DNA of 64,000 nt from the NCBI GenBank assembly GCA_020161535.1, contig JAIUNW010000013.1:40261-104260 (forward strand), written 5' to 3'. Shown here piece after piece: positions 36,001-43,458 of the stretch (within the stretch, counting starts at the first letter, position 1; every line of letters starts with the position of its first letter). The position numbers were made by a program, and so were the translations under genes. This DNA is from Bacteroidota bacterium. Its GTDB lineage: Bacteria > Bacteroidota > Bacteroidia > Chitinophagales > Chitinophagaceae. Under the pieces are notes generated by a model that was not told where the DNA came from, searched no databases, and saw nothing but the letters and a program-made list of their open reading frames with translations.

Positions 36001-36130
36001 TTGCGCCAACGAGCGCTGTGTTGTCGGAAGCATTGGTTACTTTTCCCGTAATCACCCTCGATTGGGCAAAGCTGTCGGAAATGAACAGCAACAGGCAAAA
36101 GCACCAAAGCAGATGTTTGAGTTTTCGCAT
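33023..36130 (-). CDS. SusC/RagA-family TonB-linked outer membrane receptor
   Basis: The 1,035-residue protein has a signal peptide (KHLLWCFCLLLFISDSFAQ), a carboxypeptidase-like regulatory domain (about 22-105, ITGKVTNASDNTALVGATVSIKG), the SusC plug motif NEVVVTALGITRQSK, VLNSFQGKVAN, the plug NNALIVVDGVPITN, and a long TonB-dependent barrel ending LGLNLQLTF. With the SusD-like partner it should import an oligomer across the outer membrane with TonB energy. The substrate is not evident: no glycan hydrolase gene is part of the operon. Neither a sigma/anti-sigma pair nor a hybrid regulator lies beside it. Confidence 0.97.
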   Translation of the reverse strand: MRKLKHLLWCFCLLLFISDSFAQSRVITGKVTNASDNTALVGATVSIKGKQNAVVTNDDGSFSISAPAGKLTLLVSSVGYSNREISVGADQNNVSITLSPGNQQLNEVVVTALGITRQSKTLVYAAQTVKPAQLTEVRDANNVLNSFQGKVANATITQGSGGPGSGARIVLRGNRSLQGSNNALIVVDGVPITNNTNGAAGSDFGSVQGSDGASNINPDDIESVTVLRGASAAALYGSAAGNGVIVITTKKGGRDRVSVNVNSGVALEQANALPKVQNSYGQGNGGELAVSTGESWGAKMTGQSYTDAWGNQASYSAQPNNIKDFFRTGTSFNNSIGVSGGNDKMQTYLSYTNNSIQGIIPRNNLLRHTINLRVTNQISKRFSTDGKITYIAQQVSNRPRTGEENAPTIDIYQISRNIPTASAKNYETTNNLGIPTPTTWPSTLSSIYQSPYWMVNRTSIMENRDRIMGFLSAKFKITDWLAISGRANMDKIIDQGSAAYSAGTVLWSTNTGSFYTNNIRTTQKWLDVMLEGNNKITDNLKVDYRVGAIYQDNLYLGSDQSAKNLNITNKFSINYASEVGATATTSQTQTQSVFGQLNFSFKDAIFVDASIRNDWSSTLPSPYGFIYPSVGASAILSDLMTMPKAISFLKLNASYAQVGNGGRAQIRNATYGYSAGAGNGFLSRSSTLPLPGLKPEIVTSLEFGVEARFIDNRIGFTATYYKSNSKNQLLLLSLPVATGYSNQYVNAGNIENRGFEFVLNGTPVRNRDFSWDVTFNLGINRNKIKALLDEVPVFYLGGGYGRSATPIAQVGGSYGDMVSYLWETNAKGQRVVKADGTPAITAERGLLGNFNPRATLGLSNSFTFKQFFARVLIDGRSGGVMISGTEMNLAFSGIPEITEKYREGGLVLGGVDANGSPVTTAITSQQFWQTASGKRYGNGEFFAYDATNFRLRELTLGYSIPVKENFVVKAAKISIVGRNLFWLYKGSSKLDIPGIGKRKMWFDPDMSLGNGNFQGVEYGTLPSTRTLGLNLQLTF

Positions 36131-36348
36131 TAGCAGTAGATTAGAATTTTGGTTCTTAAATCTATCGATAAAAACCGGGTAAACGCGCGCAGCGAACCAC
36201 GCAAACGTTTGACTTATTTTAATTCATCCAGGAAAAACCAATGAAAGAGGCTTCGATTAACAATTCGCAACAAATGTTAAAGCGCCAGGAAATTTCTGAA
36301 AATCAATGATCACCCGCCAATGGCGATAGCAATACAACGGGAATGTTT

Positions 36349-37410
36349 TTATAACCGAATGGTTCTACCCTCTTTGGCCGACTGCATAGCCAGTTCAATA
36401 AGGCGGATGGTATTGCGCGACTGCTCGGGTTGCACGATCAAAGGCTGCTCGCCCCGAATGGCCGCCGCCACATTGGCAAAAAGATTTCCGTAATGGCCGA
36501 TATCGGAAGCAATCACCGATTTCATTTCCATCTCCTGCCAATTGGTATACAATGTACCATAGGCTGACGGAACTTCTTTGCCCCAATCGGGGTCCAGGTG
36601 CGGAATAGCGCCTACTTTTAATTTATTTTCCTGGGGATCCATGCCATATTTAATAAAGCATCCCTTGTCGCCATGCAGCACGTAGTGTGGCCCGGCTTCT
36701 TTGATCAGCATACCCGCCGATAATACCAGCCGCACCGTCGGATAATGCAACACCACTTCAAAGCGGTCATCTACTTTGCCGCCGGGCCGTTGGATCATCA
36801 CATCGGCTTGCACACTTTCGGGCATGCCGAAAAGGTCGATGGCCTGGTCAATCAGGTGCGATCCCAGATCGTATAATATGCCCGAACCCGGCAAATCGTT
36901 TTCGCGCCACGCGTTGGGTCGAAGCGCCGGCCGGAACCGATCATAAGAAATTTTCATCTCTGTCAATTGCCCCAACATACCACTGGCCAGTAGTTTTTTC
37001 ACGGTAGCATAGTCGCCATCAAAACGGCGGTTGTGGTGCACCGTTAGTATGCGACCGGTTTTTTGGGAAATCCGAATGAGTTCGTCGGCATCGGCACTGG
37101 TGATGGTGAAAGGTTTTTCTACCAATACATGTTTACCCGCTTCCATGGCTGCTTTCGCCAGGGGAAAATGGCTTGTATTCGGTGTGCCAATCACCACCAG
37201 TTCAATGGTTGGATCGGCAATGATGGCCTCGGCCGATGAAACGATTTGGGCCTCGGGATAAGCAACTTTCGCCTGGGCAATGGCGTCGGGTTTCGATGTG
37301 CTGATCAATTGCAGCGATAAGCCATTTACAGGCTGGATAAAAGGTGCGAGAAAAACGCGACCTGCCATCCCATATCCAATAAGACCCGTATTAATCAAAG
37401 GTGTTTGCAT
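36349..37410 (-). CDS. Gfo/Idh/MocA-family oxidoreductase
   Basis: The 353-residue NAD(P)-dependent oxidoreductase has the Rossmann motif GLIGYGMAG-RVF near residue 10, the family EKPFT motif (HVLVEKPFTITSADADELI, near 95-115) and a C-terminal alpha/beta domain containing DLGSHLIDQAIDLFG, which carries the conserved active-site His of the family. Members act on sugars, inositols and related polyols. No signal peptide is present. The gene lies 3 bp behind the MFS transporter gene on the minus strand, so the two should be co-translated, which suggests that the transporter supplies its substrate. Confidence 0.92.
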   Translation of the reverse strand: MQTPLINTGLIGYGMAGRVFLAPFIQPVNGLSLQLISTSKPDAIAQAKVAYPEAQIVSSAEAIIADPTIELVVIGTPNTSHFPLAKAAMEAGKHVLVEKPFTITSADADELIRISQKTGRILTVHHNRRFDGDYATVKKLLASGMLGQLTEMKISYDRFRPALRPNAWRENDLPGSGILYDLGSHLIDQAIDLFGMPESVQADVMIQRPGGKVDDRFEVVLHYPTVRLVLSAGMLIKEAGPHYVLHGDKGCFIKYGMDPQENKLKVGAIPHLDPDWGKEVPSAYGTLYTNWQEMEMKSVIASDIGHYGNLFANVAAAIRGEQPLIVQPEQSRNTIRLIELAMQSAKEGRTIRL

Positions 37411-37413
37411 GAC

Positions 37414-38616
37414 TTAGTGGGCTGGTTTGGGAGATGGGGTTTTATCGTCACGAAAGAAAAACAGGAAATAAAGCAATACGGCCGCCGCAATACCCGCCGG
37501 CACCAGCCAGATTTCTTTCCACTGGTGGCCACCATCTATAGCGTAATGTTCGGCCACAAAACCCGACACCCAGGTACCGATGAACATGCCTAGTCCATAA
37601 GTAGCGAAGGTGAACAAACCCTGGGCTGCATTTTTAATGGCTGGTCCGGCTTTTTTCTCGGTGTACATATAACCGGTCACAAAGAAAAAGTCATAACAAA
37701 TACCATGAAGAATGATACCGAGGTACAAGAGCCAGGAATTGGGGTTCTCGTACCCGAAGCCAAAACAAAGATACCTGATCACCCAGGCAGACATACCCAA
37801 CAACAACATGTTTTTAACGCCAATGCGATTGAAGAGGAAGGGGATGGCCAAAATAAATAGCCCTTCCGATACCTGGCCTAAAATCATTTTTCCAGCCGCA
37901 TTGTTCATACCTACTTCATTTAGGAAGGGATTCGCAAATCCATAATAAAAAGCAAGCGGAATACAAACCAGGATGGCTGCAATAAAGAAAACCAGGTAGG
38001 CTTTGCTTTTAAACAGCACCCCCGTGCTTTTCAACATGCCCACGCCTGCATCATCGGCCGAAGCTGCTCGTGGCGGTGTATGCGGCAAAAAAAAGCTGAA
38101 TAAACCCAATAGGGTGGACACGCCGGCAGCGAGGTAAAAACTATTGGGCGACTTTTCAAAACCCAATGCACCCACCAGTGAACCGGCCACAATCCAGCCA
38201 ATGGTTCCGAATACCCGAATCCAGGGGAACTGTGTACCAGGGTCGGTCATCCGGGAGAAAGCAATATTGTTCGACAAAGCAATAGTAGGCATGTACAACA
38301 GAGAATAGCCAAGTATCACCCAATAAAAAACCTGGTTATTCGTCACCAGGGTGGCCAACACCAACAATACTGCACCGGCGAGGTGCAATAAACCCATGAT
38401 CTTCTGCGCTGCAAAATAACGGTCGGCAATCAGGCCTACAAAAAAAGGCGAGATCATGGTGGCGATGGCCAGCGCGCTGAATGCAGCGCCGATATGAATA
38501 TCGCTGCTATGGAGTTGGGCCTTCATATAAGTACCCATGGTAACATACCAGGCACTCCAGATAAAGTACTCCATGAACATCATGGCTGACAAACTAATCC
38601 CTGTAGATTTTTTCAT
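37414..38616 (-). CDS. MFS transporter of the nucleoside:H+ symporter type
   Basis: The 400-residue protein has twelve probable membrane segments and starts with SLSAMMFMEYFIWSAWYVTMGTYM, the signature N-terminus of NupG/XapB-like symporters. Other typical parts are AFSALAIATMISPFFVGLIADRYF, a MPTIALSNNIAFSRM stretch and GICYDFFFVTGYMYTEKKAG in the C-terminal half. In Bacteroidota such proteins often sit with Gfo/Idh/MocA oxidoreductases or sugar isomerases, so a sugar or nucleoside substrate is possible. It is the first gene of a two-gene minus-strand operon and diverges from a histidine kinase gene 51 bp away. Confidence 0.9.
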   Translation of the reverse strand: MKKSTGISLSAMMFMEYFIWSAWYVTMGTYMKAQLHSSDIHIGAAFSALAIATMISPFFVGLIADRYFAAQKIMGLLHLAGAVLLVLATLVTNNQVFYWVILGYSLLYMPTIALSNNIAFSRMTDPGTQFPWIRVFGTIGWIVAGSLVGALGFEKSPNSFYLAAGVSTLLGLFSFFLPHTPPRAASADDAGVGMLKSTGVLFKSKAYLVFFIAAILVCIPLAFYYGFANPFLNEVGMNNAAGKMILGQVSEGLFILAIPFLFNRIGVKNMLLLGMSAWVIRYLCFGFGYENPNSWLLYLGIILHGICYDFFFVTGYMYTEKKAGPAIKNAAQGLFTFATYGLGMFIGTWVSGFVAEHYAIDGGHQWKEIWLVPAGIAAAVLLYFLFFFRDDKTPSPKPAH

Positions 38617-38667
38617 GATGGGAAAAATACAAATTAAACCCTACATTAGAACAGCGTTTTGAATATA

Positions 38668-39717
38668 ATGAGCAATATCTACCGAACACTATCTGCCAAT
38701 CGCCTGCTGGCGAAAAACTATACTTTCAAATTCTTGTTCGTTGCTTTCATCGGCATTCACCTCCCTTTGCTCGGACTCATTGCATTGGTTTCCTTTGTAC
38801 CCCACCACCTGAATCCGATGTCGGTTTTTCTTACAGCGCTCGTATTAACACTACTGGCAACCATTGCCACACTGTGGATATTAAAAGGGCTGCTATCGCC
38901 CATCATCCGCGCCAATGCAGCCTTGGTCAATTATAGATTTAACCGCGAAGTGTCTGCATTACCCATGCACTTTACCGACGAAGCAGGTCAATTGATGCGC
39001 GACGTACAGTTAACCATCACCGAGCTCAACGACCTGCTCGATGAAAAACAAATACTCTCTGAATTCATTGCGCACGACCTGAAGATGCCCATCGTCAATA
39101 TCCGCCTCATGATCGGTGCGCTGCCAGCCGCCTTACAATCTCCAGAGCGTGTGGAGGAGATCATTGAGAATATTAATTTGTCGCTCATTGAACAAGAATC
39201 ACTATTGCAACAGGTGGCAGAGTTGATCAAACAACACGACAGCATTGCGATCAGTATGAAAAGGGAGCCGTCATCTTTGAACGAATGCATCCGGCATGCC
39301 ATCCGGAACCAGCAACCCACCGCCCAGTACAAACAGATCAGCATCGAATTCAATCCCGCCGACGATTATACCCTACCCCTGGCAACTGAAATATTTCAGC
39401 AAGCCATTAAAAACATCCTCAACAATTCTATTAAATTCTCGCATCCCGGCTCCACCATTCGTATCCAGACCAGCAAAAGCACCAATACCGTTTGTATTCA
39501 ATTCAACGATGATGGCATCGGCTTCACAGCCGAGCAAGGTGAAACACTTTTCGAGCGACTAAAAAAGGGACAGAAAGGAACGGCTGGCGAAGAAAGTACC
39601 GGGCTGGGTTTGTACCTGACGCGTAAAATACTCGAAGGACACAATGCGGTTATTCGCGGTGGCAGCGATGGACCCAATAAAGGTGCCTGGTTTCGGATCT
39701 GCCTGTTTCTCGATTAA
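38668..39717 (+). CDS. orphan sensor histidine kinase
   Basis: The 349-residue protein has two membrane helices close together (about 22-44 and 52-73), a short linker (HAMP-like, LSPIIRANAALV), a dimerisation domain with the phospho-acceptor His136 in SEFIAHDLKMPIVN, and an ATPase domain with N box NILNNSIKFS, G1 DDGIGF and G2 STGLGLYLTRKI. The periplasmic loop is very short, so it should sense a membrane or cytoplasmic signal. No response regulator gene is next to it. The ATG at 38668 is used, since the upstream TTG at 38659 adds only three residues. Its stop codon overlaps that of the convergent transporter gene within TTAA. Confidence 0.93.
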   Translation: MSNIYRTLSANRLLAKNYTFKFLFVAFIGIHLPLLGLIALVSFVPHHLNPMSVFLTALVLTLLATIATLWILKGLLSPIIRANAALVNYRFNREVSALPMHFTDEAGQLMRDVQLTITELNDLLDEKQILSEFIAHDLKMPIVNIRLMIGALPAALQSPERVEEIIENINLSLIEQESLLQQVAELIKQHDSIAISMKREPSSLNECIRHAIRNQQPTAQYKQISIEFNPADDYTLPLATEIFQQAIKNILNNSIKFSHPGSTIRIQTSKSTNTVCIQFNDDGIGFTAEQGETLFERLKKGQKGTAGEESTGLGLYLTRKILEGHNAVIRGGSDGPNKGAWFRICLFLD

Positions 39718-41009
39718 ACTTGTACGCGTCGCATGCGCGGTGCCAGTACCTGCATCAGCAGCCAGGTAAATAAATACGCCACACTGCAAATGGCAAACAT
39801 GATGGTGTATCCTTTTTCCAGGTTGCCGATCATTTTATAGTGATCAAATAATTTACCCGCCAAATAAGCGATCAACATGCCGCCCACTGCGCCGGCCATA
39901 CCTCCCATGCCAATAACCGACGCCACCGCTTTTTTGGGAAACATATCAGAAGCGGTGGTATAGATATTGGCCGACCAAGCCTGGTGTGCGGCGGCGGCAA
40001 GGCCAATAATCAACACAGCCCACCACATATTTACAGCACCCGCTTTTTGCACCAGCAATACCGGCAAGGCACCCAGTGCATACAGGAACATGGCTGCTTT
40101 CCGGGCCCGAAATACCGGCTGCCCCGACTTGATCAGGTAGAGGGGCAGCCACCCACCAATTACACTGCCTACGGCCGACATCACATAGACCAGCGCCACG
40201 GGCAGGGCCACCGCTGTTTGTTCCAGCCCGTATTGGGCTTTCAAATAAGCAGGCAACCAGAACAAATAAAACCACCACACGGGGTCGGTTAAAAACTTTC
40301 CCAGTATGAAAGCCCAGGCCTGCCGGAAGCGAATGATCGCCAGCCACGACACCGATTTGTCTTCTGCTAGCGCTTCGTTTTTTTCATCGCCATCACTGTT
40401 GATATAGGCCAGCTCTTTTTCGGTTATACGTGCATGTGCCGCTGGTTTCGCATACCCACGCTGCCAGAAAACAAGCCACACAAAACCCACGGCACCAGTA
40501 ATGATAAATGCCCATTGCCATCCCATTGCAACGGCAATGAAAGGAACCGTTAGCGGTGCAAGAATGGCGCCCAAGGCCGTGCCCGCATTAAAAATGCCGG
40601 TTGCAAAAGCCCTTTCCCGCTGGGGAAACCATTCTGTAATGGTTTTTACCGCCGCCGGGAAATTACCTGCTTCACTGAATCCAAGGGCAGCCCGCGCAAC
40701 CATAAATCCACCGGTAGAAGACACAGCGGCATGCGCCATGGCCGCGATACTCCATAACAAGATCGAATAAGCATAACCGGCTTTTGTGCCCAGGTAATCG
40801 ATCAGCCTGCCCGCTAGCAATAAGCCAATGGCATACGAGCATTGAAAAGCAATAACAATTTGGGAATAGTCTGATTCGGTCCAGCTAAATTGTTTTTCCA
40901 GGTCTGATTTCAGCAGACTGATCACCGCGCGATCAAGGTAATTGATGGTGGTTGCAAAAAAAACCAATGCACAAATTTCCCAACGCAGCTTGCCGATTCG
41001 TTCAGACAT
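39714..41009 (-). CDS. MFS transporter, hexuronate (ExuT-like) type
   Basis: The 431-residue protein has about twelve membrane segments and the ACS-family pattern of ExuT-type transporters: LRWEICALVFFATTINYLDRAVIS near the N-terminus, YAIGLLLAGRLIDYLGTKAGYA, and RAALGFSEAGNFPAAVKTITEWFP, then GIFNAGTALGAILAPL. These anion:cation symporters import hexuronates or related acids with protons. It is the last gene of the long minus-strand operon with the kinase gene 27 bp upstream and glucuronate isomerase before that, which supports uptake of glucuronate or galacturonate. Confidence 0.92.
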   Translation of the reverse strand: MSERIGKLRWEICALVFFATTINYLDRAVISLLKSDLEKQFSWTESDYSQIVIAFQCSYAIGLLLAGRLIDYLGTKAGYAYSILLWSIAAMAHAAVSSTGGFMVARAALGFSEAGNFPAAVKTITEWFPQRERAFATGIFNAGTALGAILAPLTVPFIAVAMGWQWAFIITGAVGFVWLVFWQRGYAKPAAHARITEKELAYINSDGDEKNEALAEDKSVSWLAIIRFRQAWAFILGKFLTDPVWWFYLFWLPAYLKAQYGLEQTAVALPVALVYVMSAVGSVIGGWLPLYLIKSGQPVFRARKAAMFLYALGALPVLLVQKAGAVNMWWAVLIIGLAAAAHQAWSANIYTTASDMFPKKAVASVIGMGGMAGAVGGMLIAYLAGKLFDHYKMIGNLEKGYTIMFAICSVAYLFTWLLMQVLAPRMRRVQV

Positions 41010-41036
41010 ATTTTCTTTTTATTCGTTCTTGGTTCT

Positions 41037-42035
41037 TCACCGTTGACGTATCGATTCAATCGTTTGGTTGGTCGCATCGCCTCGCTCCTGCAGTTTGCCA
41101 ATAGCTGCTTTCGCCGCAAAGCGGATGATCTCCTGCTCGGACCAATCGCGGCAAAAACCAAGCACCAGGCCAGCCATAAAACAATCCCCGCTACCTACTT
41201 TGTCGACCACCGATCCCACCTCAAATACAGGCGATTCATATTGTTTGCCCGGCTCATCGAGGCTGGCAAAATAACGCAGGCCCTGTTCCATATCAAAGCG
41301 AAATGTATTGGCCACAAACTTCACACCCGGCCATTGTTCGAATAAAAAGCCAGCACTCTTGCTGGCATGCGCCAGGTATTTTTGGTCAGTTGGCGACTGG
41401 TGAATGTCTTCGTCTACCGGCACCCCCAGCAGCGAATGCATACTCCATATATTGCCCATCACCAGGTCGCAAAAAGAAACAAGTTCAGGCATTACAGAAA
41501 GCGGGTTTTTGCCGTATTGCCAGAGTTTGGCGCGATAGTTCAGGTCAACCGAGATGAACAGGTTTCTTTTGCGGGCTTCCTGCAATGCTTCGAGACAAAC
41601 TGCCGGCAGGTGTTCGTTCAATGCCGGACTGATCGCCGTAAAATGAAACCAGTCTGCATCGGCAAAAACAGCGTCCCAATTAACTTGTCCCGGCCGCAAT
41701 GAAGCGAAAGACGAACCGGCACGGTCGTAGATCACCGCCTGGTGTTTTAGATCAGCACCTTGTGGCAGGTAATAAATACCAATACGATCGCCGGTGTCAA
41801 TAATCGCGGGGGCTATTTTTTTATTGGCGAGAAAATTTTTGATGTCATCGCTCATGCCGTTGACAGGCAGGGCCGACACATATTTTACCGGTTGCTGCCA
41901 CTGCGCCAATGCCTGGGCTACATTCAACTCAGCACCACCGAGGTAAACCGGAAGCTGCTGCTGTTGGAGCCATTCTCCTTGTAAAGCGGGCGACATGCGA
42001 AGCAATACCTCGCCGAAACAAACAATTTTTTTCAC
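41037..42035 (-). CDS. kdgK: PfkB-family sugar kinase, probable 2-keto-3-deoxygluconate kinase
   Basis: The 332-residue protein starts KKIVCFGEVLLRMSP, has the PfkB N-terminal GGAELNVAQALAQW (residues about 34-47), and the C-terminal catalytic motif DKVGSGDCFMAGLVLG with the catalytic Asp in GSGDCF. The sequence pattern (LRMSP, LGGAELNVA, substrate-side Tyr/Arg residues) agrees with 2-keto-3-deoxygluconate kinases, which phosphorylate KDG for the Entner-Doudoroff end of uronate breakdown. The start is a GTG at 42035, four bases after the uxaC stop codon; the further open frame upstream overlaps uxaC. Gene order with uxaC and the ExuT-like gene supports the substrate. Confidence 0.87.
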   Translation of the reverse strand: MKKIVCFGEVLLRMSPALQGEWLQQQQLPVYLGGAELNVAQALAQWQQPVKYVSALPVNGMSDDIKNFLANKKIAPAIIDTGDRIGIYYLPQGADLKHQAVIYDRAGSSFASLRPGQVNWDAVFADADWFHFTAISPALNEHLPAVCLEALQEARKRNLFISVDLNYRAKLWQYGKNPLSVMPELVSFCDLVMGNIWSMHSLLGVPVDEDIHQSPTDQKYLAHASKSAGFLFEQWPGVKFVANTFRFDMEQGLRYFASLDEPGKQYESPVFEVGSVVDKVGSGDCFMAGLVLGFCRDWSEQEIIRFAAKAAIGKLQERGDATNQTIESIRQR

Positions 42036-42039
42036 TGTG

Positions 42040-43452
42040 CTATAAATAATTTTTCCAGCCGAAATAGTCTCGGGCGTTGTTAAAACAAATATCCTGAATG
42101 ATGCCGCCCATCCAATTAAAATCATTGGGCAGCTCGCCGTTTTCCATATCCTGCCCAAACAAGTTGCAGAGCAGGCGGCGAAAATATTCATGTCGCGGAA
42201 ACGATAGAAAACTTCTTGAATCGGTTAGCATGCCAACGAACTGGCTGATCAGCGACATATTTGACAGGGTATTGAGTTGGTTGACCATGCCTTCTTTCTG
42301 GTCTAAAAACCACCAGGCCGAACCCCATTGGATCTTTCCTGCCACCGAGCCATCATTAAAATTGCCAATCATGGTGGCCATAAGGGCATTGTCGGCCGGG
42401 TTGAGGTTGTACAGGATCGTTTTTGCCAGTGTATTGTCTTCATCCAACCGATTTAAAAACCGCGACAAGGCTGATGCCTGTTGCCAGTCGCCGATCGAAT
42501 CCCAACCGGTATCAGGGCCCAGGGCTTGCAACATCCGTTTATTGTTGTTGCGCAGGGCACCGAGGTGATATTGTTGCACCCATCCCGAAGCGTGGTCCCA
42601 TGTTGCAAAAGCATACAAAAACCAGGATTTCAACTGACGGATTTCCGCCTGGTTCAAAGGCATACCCGCAAGCAACTTGTCGAACAGTGCAGATGCTGTT
42701 TCATTGGTAATGACTTCCGCATATATTTCTTCCAACCCGTGGTCAGAAACCGAACAACCCACCGCCGCAAAAAATTCATGGCGGCTTTTCAAAACCTTCA
42801 TATAATCGTCCAGCGTATGGATGCTGCTTCCAGATACCTCGCTGATTTTTTGCAGATAATAACCGAAAGCCACCGGATCTTCTACCTTCATGGCCATATC
42901 TGGCCTGAAAGCAGGTAACATCTTCAATACGGCGCCTTCCTGCCGCATCGCTATATGATAACCCAGGGTATCGGCAGGATCGTCTGTTGTACAAACCAGT
43001 TTCACCTTCATCATCTGCAGCAGGTTGCGCACACTGTACAAAGGCGATTGCAACATTTCAGAACAACGATCATAAATACTGCCAGCCGTTTCAGCTGTCA
43101 GTAGCTCATCAATGCCGAAATATCTTTTTAGCTCCAGGTGCGTCCAATGAAACAACGGATTGCGCACAGTATAGGGCACGGTCGCCGCCCATTGCAAAAA
43201 CTTATCGCGGTCTGAAGCATCGCCCGTTATACATTTTTCAGCAACGCCATGGGTTCGCATGGCCCGCCATTTGTAATGATCGCCTTGCAGCCAGGCTTGC
43301 GTTAGGTTGTTGAAGCAAATGTCATCGGCAATCTGTTGGGCTGGCAGGTGATTGTGGTAGTCGATGATGGGCATGTTCGCGGCATAGTCGTGGTACAAGC
43401 GGATGGCCGCGGGCGACTGCAACAAAAAGTCATCGTGCAAAAAAGCTTTCAT
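42040..43452 (-). CDS. uxaC: glucuronate isomerase
   Basis: UxaC converts glucuronate to fructuronate and galacturonate to tagaturonate. The 470-residue protein starts MKAFLHDDFLLQSPAAIRLYHDYA and has the metal-binding IIDYHNHLPAQQIADD motif, NPLFHWTHLELKRYFGI, LVCTTDDPADTL, and the C-terminal SNMSLISQFVGMLTDSRSFLSFPRHEYFRRLLCNLFG, all family hallmarks. Length matches the usual 465-470. The ATG at 43452 is used rather than the TTG two codons before. It lies 6 bp behind the PQQ-dehydrogenase stop and 4 bp ahead of the kinase gene. The reductase and dehydratase steps (uxaB/uxuB, uxaA/uxuA) are not in the window. Confidence 0.97.
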   Translation of the reverse strand: MKAFLHDDFLLQSPAAIRLYHDYAANMPIIDYHNHLPAQQIADDICFNNLTQAWLQGDHYKWRAMRTHGVAEKCITGDASDRDKFLQWAATVPYTVRNPLFHWTHLELKRYFGIDELLTAETAGSIYDRCSEMLQSPLYSVRNLLQMMKVKLVCTTDDPADTLGYHIAMRQEGAVLKMLPAFRPDMAMKVEDPVAFGYYLQKISEVSGSSIHTLDDYMKVLKSRHEFFAAVGCSVSDHGLEEIYAEVITNETASALFDKLLAGMPLNQAEIRQLKSWFLYAFATWDHASGWVQQYHLGALRNNNKRMLQALGPDTGWDSIGDWQQASALSRFLNRLDEDNTLAKTILYNLNPADNALMATMIGNFNDGSVAGKIQWGSAWWFLDQKEGMVNQLNTLSNMSLISQFVGMLTDSRSFLSFPRHEYFRRLLCNLFGQDMENGELPNDFNWMGGIIQDICFNNARDYFGWKNYL

Positions 43453-43458
43453 GTACAA

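Noticed and set aside
39714..39717. Overlapping stop codons (TTAA) as a special regulatory overlap
   Set aside because: A shared TTAA between convergent genes occurs often by chance and shows no further structure.
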